This document shows, one piece after another, positions 58,776 through 64,000 of a stretch of 64,000 nucleotides of DNA. Position 1 is the first letter of the stretch. The number at the start of each line of letters is the position of its first letter. The position numbers were made by a program, and so were the translations under genes. Below the pieces are notes generated by a model. It saw nothing but the letters and a program-made list of their open reading frames with translations. It had not been told where the DNA came from and ran no database searches. The DNA comes from Kribbella catacumbae DSM 19601 (lineage in GTDB: Bacteria > Actinomycetota > Actinomycetes > Propionibacteriales > Kribbellaceae): NCBI RefSeq assembly GCF_000372465.1, contig NZ_AQUZ01000015.1, positions 62,001 to 126,000 of the forward strand, given 5' to 3'.

Positions 58776-59951
58776 CTACCTGGCTGCGGCTGCCCGGGTG
58801 CGCGAGGCGAGACTCAGCCCCGCGGCAGCCACCAGCCCGGCGGCAAGGAATCCGCTACCCCGCCCGAGGCCGGCGGCGACCAGCCCGAAAGTCGCCGGTC
58901 CGAGGCCCAGCGCCAGGTCGATGCTCATCGACACCGTGCCCATGACCGCACCACGCTCGCTCGCCGGCGCCCGCTCGAGCGCGAGCATCATGATCGCCGG
59001 CGTACCGAGCGCGATCCCGACGGCCAGCACCGCCGTTCCGGCCACGAGGCCCGGCACGGCGCGCCAGCCACCGATGATCACCAGACCGGTCGTACTGCAG
59101 AGCAGCGCCAACCGAACGCTCCTTGCCGCGCCCAGCCGATCCGGGATCCGTGCGCCCACACTGCGGATCACCACCACGATCGCCGCGAAGCCGAACAGCA
59201 GCATCCCCGAACCCGGCAACCCCAGATCCAGCGCGTAGAGCGGTACGAAGGCCAGGAACCCGGCCATCCCCCACACCAGCGCGAGCAACAACAGCCCCGG
59301 CACCACGGCCGCTGGATGAATCAACCGCTGGCCGGATGGGTTCGGAGTACCGGTTTCGAAGGCGGGGCGGGTGTCGCCACCCTGAAGTGCCAGCAGTACT
59401 GCGAGCCCGGCCGCGGCCGCGGACACCAGCCACACCGCCCCGAAACCAGCAGCGTCGATCACCGTCTCCCCGAGCGGCGGGCCCACCGCAAGCCCGATGT
59501 ACAGCGACAGGGAGAACAGGCTGATCGCCTCGCCGCGACGCTCGGCCGGCGCCAGATCGCCCATCGCCGTGACCGCCCCGACGAAGAAGAACGCCTCCCC
59601 GACACCGGTCAGCAACCGCAACGCGACCAGCAGTCCAACACTGTTCGCCAACCCATAGCCCGCCACCGACAAGGCAAAGATGAGCCCACCGGCAACCATC
59701 GCGATCGCCCGCCCGCGCCGGTCGACCAGTCGCCCTACCCATGGCCGCAGCAACAGCGCGGACACGCTGAACGCCCCGACAGTCAGCCCCACCGCCACGT
59801 CGTCCCCGGCGAGTCGCCCGGTGACGTACAGCGGCACGGTCGGCACCAGCACGCCGTCCGCGACGAAGTAGGCGAGCGCTGCCACCCCCAGCAGAGCGAA
59901 TTGCGGGGTGACCAAACGTGGTCTGGCAACGGTCGGCGCTGTGCGGCTCAT
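58776..59951 (-). CDS. MFS transporter (DHA1-type)
   Basis: The 391-residue protein has about twelve hydrophobic segments, PLYVTGRLAGDDVAVGLTVG, motif A GRLVDRRGRAIAM and motif C-like GPPLGETVI. It is likely a proton-coupled exporter. No substrate clue. Divergent from the HD-GYP-LuxR gene. Confidence 0.82.
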   Translation of the reverse strand: MSRTAPTVARPRLVTPQFALLGVAALAYFVADGVLVPTVPLYVTGRLAGDDVAVGLTVGAFSVSALLLRPWVGRLVDRRGRAIAMVAGGLIFALSVAGYGLANSVGLLVALRLLTGVGEAFFFVGAVTAMGDLAPAERRGEAISLFSLSLYIGLAVGPPLGETVIDAAGFGAVWLVSAAAAGLAVLLALQGGDTRPAFETGTPNPSGQRLIHPAAVVPGLLLLALVWGMAGFLAFVPLYALDLGLPGSGMLLFGFAAIVVVIRSVGARIPDRLGAARSVRLALLCSTTGLVIIGGWRAVPGLVAGTAVLAVGIALGTPAIMMLALERAPASERGAVMGTVSMSIDLALGLGPATFGLVAAGLGRGSGFLAAGLVAAAGLSLASRTRAAAAR

Positions 59952-60052
59952 GATGCTCCCCCTGCTCCGTTACGGGCTGTAAGGCCCACAATGGCCGTAC
60001 GGCGCCCGCCGGGGCATCGGTAGTTCTGCCCATCCTTCGACGGAGGGTTTCG

Positions 60053-61591
60053 ATGGCGGATGACGATCTGCGGCTCGCCGACCTGCTCTGCGCGCTGTCG
60101 GTGACCCTGGACCTGGCCATGGCGCAGCCACCGGAGAAGTCGATCCGCTGCTGCCTGGTCGCGACCCGGCTCGCCCGCCGCCTCGACCTGCCCGCCACGG
60201 AGCAACGGACCGTGTACTACGCGACGCTGCTCCGCCACCTCGGCTGTACGGCGACCACTCACGAGGAGGCCCACCTGTTCGGCCCGCGCGCAGCCGAGCT
60301 CCGTCCGCAGGCGGAGCGGACGGACAGCGCAAGCCGGCGCGAGTCCGCGGCCATGCTCCTGCAGGTAGGCCGTGGGACTGGAGCACGACGCCTCCAGTAC
60401 GTCGCTCGCACGATCAAGGCCGGTGCGTCCGGTGAGGCGGAACTGCTGCTGGCCGTCTGCGAGGTCGGCAGCATGCTCGCCACCCGGCTCGGACTGGGAC
60501 CGGCGGTCGCCGAGGCGCTCTACCAGAGCCTCGAACGCTGGGACGGCAGCGGTACGCCGAAAGGCCTGACCGGCCAGGAGATCGCACTGGCGACCAGGAT
60601 CGCCGAGGTCGCCACCCAGGCGGTCATCTTCGACGGTCTCGGTGGTCCGTCAGCGGTAGAGGCCGCGTTTCGCAAGCGGCAAGGAGGTTGGCTCGACCCG
60701 GAGCTGGTCGGGCTCTTCGACCAGGGGCTGCTGGACGGCTTGGCGACGATCGACGTCTGGCAGGAGACGCTTGAAGCCGAGCCGGAGCCGCACTGCCGCA
60801 TTCCGGAGCAGGAGCTGGACGAGCTGGCGCGGACCTTCGGCTACTTCGTCGATCTCAAGTCGCCGTACCTGTTCGGGCACTCGACCGGTGTCGCGGCGCT
60901 GGTGGACGAGGCGGCCAAGACGCTCCGGTTGAGCGATGCCGAGCGGGCCACCGTGCGCCGAGCCGCGCTGCTGCACGACCTCGGACGGGTGGCTGTGCCG
61001 ACCGGAGTCTGGGAACGACCCGGCCAGCTCCGCCGCAGTGACTGGGAGCAGGTCCGGCTGCATCCGTACCACTCCCAGCGGATCCTTGCCCGATCCGTTG
61101 CCCTCGAACCGATCGCGGCCTTGGCCGGCCTCCACCACGAACGTCTGGACGGCACCGGCTATCCCCTCCAGTCGCGAGGCTCCCAACTCCCCCTGGCCGC
61201 GCGGCTGCTCGCTGCCGCTGACGTCTACCAGGCGCTCACTCAGGATCGCCCGCACCGGTCCGCGCTCTCACCTGCGGCCGCGGCAGACGCAGTACTCGAG
61301 CAGGTCGCGGCGGGACAGCTGGACGCGGACTGTGTCCGGGCAGTGCTGACGGCGGCTGGGCAACGAGTGCCCAGCCGCCGGATAAGCCGCCCTGCCGGTC
61401 TCAGCGATCGCGAGGTCGAGGTACTGCGCTTGGTCGCGCGCGGCCACTCCAATGCCGAGATCGCGCGGGAGTTGGTGGTAGCACCTCGCACCGCGGAGCA
61501 TCACGTGCAGCACATCTACGGCAAGATCGGGGTCTCCACCCGCGCGGCCGCTGCCCTGTACGCGATGCAGCACGGCTTGTTCACACCGTGA
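60053..61591 (+). CDS. HD-GYP-type phosphohydrolase with LuxR C-terminal DNA-binding domain
   Basis: The 512-residue protein has an N-terminal HD-like region (degenerate: RHLGC, WDGSGTP near residue 163), an intact HD-GYP core (AALLHDLGRVAVP near 302, HHERLDGTGYP near 361) and a C-terminal LuxR HTH (LSDREVEVLRLVARGHSNAEIARE, residues about 450-495). HD-GYP proteins can hydrolyse cyclic di-GMP; here that activity would sit in the same chain as a DNA-binding domain. An ATG at 60053 follows GGAGGGTTTCG. Confidence 0.85.
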   Translation: MADDDLRLADLLCALSVTLDLAMAQPPEKSIRCCLVATRLARRLDLPATEQRTVYYATLLRHLGCTATTHEEAHLFGPRAAELRPQAERTDSASRRESAAMLLQVGRGTGARRLQYVARTIKAGASGEAELLLAVCEVGSMLATRLGLGPAVAEALYQSLERWDGSGTPKGLTGQEIALATRIAEVATQAVIFDGLGGPSAVEAAFRKRQGGWLDPELVGLFDQGLLDGLATIDVWQETLEAEPEPHCRIPEQELDELARTFGYFVDLKSPYLFGHSTGVAALVDEAAKTLRLSDAERATVRRAALLHDLGRVAVPTGVWERPGQLRRSDWEQVRLHPYHSQRILARSVALEPIAALAGLHHERLDGTGYPLQSRGSQLPLAARLLAAADVYQALTQDRPHRSALSPAAAADAVLEQVAAGQLDADCVRAVLTAAGQRVPSRRISRPAGLSDREVEVLRLVARGHSNAEIARELVVAPRTAEHHVQHIYGKIGVSTRAAAALYAMQHGLFTP

Positions 61592-61904
61592 TGAGCTTCT
61601 CGAAGAAGAACTCGTGCTTGAGGAACGACACGTCGTACTCGTGACCCGGCTGCGGTGGGAGCAGTTGCGCGGCCTGGAAGAGTCGCCAGCCGTCCTTGAG
61701 CGCGTCGAGTCCGCTGGCGTACGGCGGGACGTCGGAGTCACCTGTCGTGGGTGACGTCGCACCGGTCCCGTCGTACGTCGACCAGCCGACCGTGCGCGAG
61801 TCGAGCGCGGACGAGGCCAGGTAGAGCACCAGGACCTGCTGGCGAACCAGCTGCTGGCCGGTGGCCTGCAGGCCGAGAGCCTGCTGGTCGGGGGTGATGC
61901 TCAT
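61581..61904 (-). CDS. Unknown protein (107 residues) coupled to the PhyH gene
   Basis: Not recognised. It starts MSITPDQQALGLQATGQQLV and ends PGHEYDVSFLKHEFFFEKL. The ATG overlaps the PhyH stop (ATGA), so it is translated with that gene. Its end overlaps the HD-GYP gene's stop by 11 bases. It may be a small partner of the dioxygenase. Confidence 0.65.
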   Translation of the reverse strand: MSITPDQQALGLQATGQQLVRQQVLVLYLASSALDSRTVGWSTYDGTGATSPTTGDSDVPPYASGLDALKDGWRLFQAAQLLPPQPGHEYDVSFLKHEFFFEKLITV

Positions 61905-62764
61905 GCCATCTCCTTCTTCGCTGCGTGCGGGTTGAGGCTGCGCTGCGCGACCACGCGCCGCGGGCGGTTGGACACCCTGGTGACCCAATAGTCCGGGTCG
62001 TAGGTGTCGTCGCCGGCCAGGGCCTGCCACAACTTGACCCGGTTGTAGATCTCCAGCCGGCCGGTCGCGTTCTCGTACCAGGGGAACGACTGACCGAGCT
62101 CGGCCGCCACCGCGTCGTCGTACAGGTCGTCGGTGTTCCACAGCCGGACCTGGCGGACGGTCGGGTTGAAGCGGATCTTGAACATGTAGCGGTCGATGTC
62201 ACTGTCGTTCTTGCGGCCGCCGTGCCAGATGCCGTGGTGCAGGATGACGACCGTGCCGGGTGGGCAGGTCAGCCGGGTCTGGCCGAGCAGGTTCTGGTAC
62301 CGGCCGGTGTCCGACTCGTTCGTCCTGCGCAGGTGGCTGCCGGGGACGCTGAGCGTGCCGCCCATCTCGAGCGTCACCTCCTGCGGGTAGTACATGAGCT
62401 GGACGTCGAAGGCGTCCTCGCGGACGTCGATGATCGCGTCGCCGTGCAGGTTCTGCGCCTCACCCTCGTTCGCCTTGCGGATGTGGACCGCGTGGTGATC
62501 GACGGTCGGCTCCGGGCCGACCAGGCTGTGGATGGCGCCCGCGACCTCGGGCAGCTGCACCAGCCGTTGGACGAACTCGTTGTCCACGAACGCCTCGGAC
62601 AACGGGGTGCCGTACGGGACGCCGGGGATGCCGGCCAACAGGGCGTCGATCGCCTGCTGGTTCATCTCGTCGGGTACGACCGCGTCCATCCGGAACGCGC
62701 CGGTGGCGACGAAACTGGCCATCTGGACGGAGGTGAGCAGGTTCTTGCGATGCGGGTGGGGCAT
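61901..62764 (-). CDS. Phytanoyl-CoA dioxygenase-family (PhyH) oxygenase
   Basis: The 287-residue Fe(II)/2-oxoglutarate-type fold has the metal-binding HxD in QNLHGDAIIDV and the distal His in LHHGIWHGGRKND (with an Arg/Asn-rich end binding 2-oxoglutarate at IRFNP). PhyH-like enzymes hydroxylate or halogenate small substrates; the substrate is unknown. It heads a two-gene unit with a 107-residue protein, divergent from an AraC gene. Confidence 0.85.
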   Translation of the reverse strand: MPHPHRKNLLTSVQMASFVATGAFRMDAVVPDEMNQQAIDALLAGIPGVPYGTPLSEAFVDNEFVQRLVQLPEVAGAIHSLVGPEPTVDHHAVHIRKANEGEAQNLHGDAIIDVREDAFDVQLMYYPQEVTLEMGGTLSVPGSHLRRTNESDTGRYQNLLGQTRLTCPPGTVVILHHGIWHGGRKNDSDIDRYMFKIRFNPTVRQVRLWNTDDLYDDAVAAELGQSFPWYENATGRLEIYNRVKLWQALAGDDTYDPDYWVTRVSNRPRRVVAQRSLNPHAAKKEMA

Positions 62765-62864
62765 GTCTCTCCCTTTCGGCGCACTGGTTGCTACTCCTCC
62801 AGGCTAGGTAGGAGGGTTGTGGTTTCGCGTGGGCTGAGTTCACCACTGGTGGTAATTTCTCACC

Positions 62865-63662
62865 ATGATCCCGCTCTATCTGGCTGAGCCTCCCGACTTG
62901 GTCAACGTGGGCGTGGGAGTGCATGGGGTGCGTGGGCTGCGGGATGTGTTCCGGCTTCCGGATCTGTGGCAGCTCCATCTCTACGGATACTCGGCCGACC
63001 TGACGATGGGCGGGACGACGTATCCGGTCGCCCCCGGCTCGGTCAGCCTGACGCCGGCCGGAGTACAGGTTCAGTTCGACTATCGAGGGCGCTCGGAGCA
63101 CCTCTTCGCGCACTTCCGCCCTCGGATCGTGGGCGAGCCGTCGTACGTACAGGTCGTGCAAGACGCCGGTACTGCGGCGCCCGTACTGTCCGACATGCTC
63201 CGATCGGCCATTGGGGCCTCACCCAGCGGCTCTGCTCGAGTAGTGGCTGAGGTGTGGGCTGCACTCTGGCGGGTCGCCCAGCTGTCGGCGCCACTCACCG
63301 AAGGCGGCGCGGCGGCCGGGCACTCGGCAGTGTCGGCGGCAATCAGCTACATCGAGGCCAACCTGGCCAGGGTCCTGACCGTGCCGTCACTGGCTGCCGC
63401 TGCCGGCGTCTCCCACAACCACCTGACCAGACTCTTCCGCGCCGAGACCGGGCTGACAGTGGTCGCCTACATCCGCCAGCGCCGCATGGCTCGCGCCCGA
63501 CACCTACTTGTCTCCTCCACTCTCTCTATCCCAGCTGTAGCCGCCTCCGTAGGCATCGCCGACCTCCAGGCCTTCAACAAGGCCTGCCACCGCGAACTGG
63601 GCGGCGCGCCCCGCGCAGTACGGGCTGGGAATGCGGTGGCTGGTGGTGGGCGCGGCGCCTAA
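62865..63662 (+). CDS. AraC-family regulator
   Basis: The 265-residue protein has an N-terminal cupin-type sensor (PVAPGSVSLTPAGVQVQFD) and a C-terminal double HTH (VPSLAAAAGVSHNHLTRLFRAETGL and IPAVAASVGIADLQAFNKACHRELGG). It is divergent from the PhyH gene and likely controls it; CACCA-C-TGGTG lies in the 100-base gap. Confidence 0.88.
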   Translation: MIPLYLAEPPDLVNVGVGVHGVRGLRDVFRLPDLWQLHLYGYSADLTMGGTTYPVAPGSVSLTPAGVQVQFDYRGRSEHLFAHFRPRIVGEPSYVQVVQDAGTAAPVLSDMLRSAIGASPSGSARVVAEVWAALWRVAQLSAPLTEGGAAAGHSAVSAAISYIEANLARVLTVPSLAAAAGVSHNHLTRLFRAETGLTVVAYIRQRRMARARHLLVSSTLSIPAVAASVGIADLQAFNKACHRELGGAPRAVRAGNAVAGGGRGA

Positions 63663-63673
63663 CCTTCACGGCA

Positions 63674-64000
63674 TGTATGAGCTGATACCGGTCGCCACTG
63701 CGCCCGAACTGGATGAGGAAGCGGGCCGGCGGTTCGTCGAGGAGTGGCCGGAGTTCATCTTCCACGACGAGGGCGTGAAGCCTTATCGGGAACGGCGGAT
63801 CGCGTACTTCCGGGAGTGGGAGTTCTACCTGGTCGACGACGATCGCCGGCTGATCGGTGGGTGCTGGGGAGTGCCGATCGCCTGGGACGGGTCCGTGGCG
63901 GATCTGCCTGGTGGCTTCACTGACTCGCTGGCTCGGTCGGTGGAGTCGCATGAGGCCGGGGTGGTGCCGAATACTTTCGTGCTGATGGCGGCCGCGGTCC
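63674..64000 (+). CDS. GNAT-like N-acetyltransferase, 3' end outside window
   Basis: 109 codons are visible from ATG 63674. The text MYELIPVATAPELDEEAGRR, VKPYRERRIAYFREWEFYLV and LIGGCWGVPIAWDG fits the first half of a GNAT-type protein, but the acetyl-CoA loop would lie beyond the edge, so the family is a guess. It starts 11 bases after the AraC gene and may be co-transcribed. Confidence 0.55.

Noticed and set aside
1..64000. CRISPR array, prophage or transposase
   Set aside because: No regularly spaced repeats and no integrase, transposase or phage-structure proteins were recognised.

Overview
This is a GC-rich chromosomal segment from an actinobacterium. Strong G/C third positions, many GTG starts, 4-nt GTGA/ATGA gene overlaps and promoters that look leaderless all point that way. 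The gene order suggests the Propionibacteriales, and a Kribbella-like genome is my best guess. That guess comes from synteny and protein style, not from a database match.

The backbone is the classic secE/nusG/L11 neighbourhood, read on the minus strand: tRNA-Thr, tRNA-Met, rpmG (32.0-32.4 kb), hadA-hadB-murB (28.9-30.7 kb), tRNA-Trp, secE, nusG, rplK, rplA (18.9-21.7 kb), then rplJ-rplL (3.1-4.1 kb) with an L10 leader. An aspC-type aminotransferase, an adenosine deaminase and a TrpB-like enzyme lie on the plus strand inside it. Left of rplL are a PAP2 phosphatase, a secreted PhoX/DUF839 protein and the start of an Mce-type (Mkl/MlaF) ABC ATPase. Mkl sits beside rplL in mycobacteria too.

Between rplA and rplJ, which are normally close, lie about 14.8 kb of accessory genes. 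They include an MFS exporter, a VapBC-like toxin-antitoxin pair, a divergent six-gene catabolic cluster (6.5-12.3 kb), a stand-alone PheRS-like enzyme with a structured leader, an alpha-hydroxy-acid oxidase, an HrpB helicase and a phosphotransferase. The six-gene cluster (RidA, IclR, KDG kinase // D-threonine-aldolase-fold enzyme, D-aminoacylase-type deacetylase, KDPG aldolase) is the most interesting part. Together the enzymes could form a full non-phosphorylated route from N-acetyl-glucosaminate (oxidised chitin end unit) to pyruvate and glyceraldehyde-3-phosphate, controlled by an IclR repressor at a triple half-site operator.

From 32.5 to 40.2 kb a minus-strand operon carries a polar-amino-acid ABC importer, an SsuE-like flavin reductase, a large FAD/NAD enzyme, an SsuD-like monooxygenase and a DUF1684 protein. 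It is preceded by a 28-residue Cys-ending leader peptide and a hairpin, as in cysteine-responsive sulfur operons. From 40.5 to 64 kb the window is a mosaic of short regulator/enzyme pairs: M23 peptidase, GNATs, AraC, TetR, MarR, XRE-cupin, TerC, CGNR, Ada/AlkA remnant, RraA, two-gene LLM/MarR unit, NAT, lactonase, MFS, HD-GYP-LuxR and PhyH/AraC. Several have visible palindromic operators.

A recurring non-coding theme is long, perfect or nearly perfect inverted repeats in intergenic DNA (4.4, 12.4, 18.6, 23.2, 30.8 and 49.6 kb). Two of them are clearly the same element. No rRNA, transposase, integrase or CRISPR array was seen.
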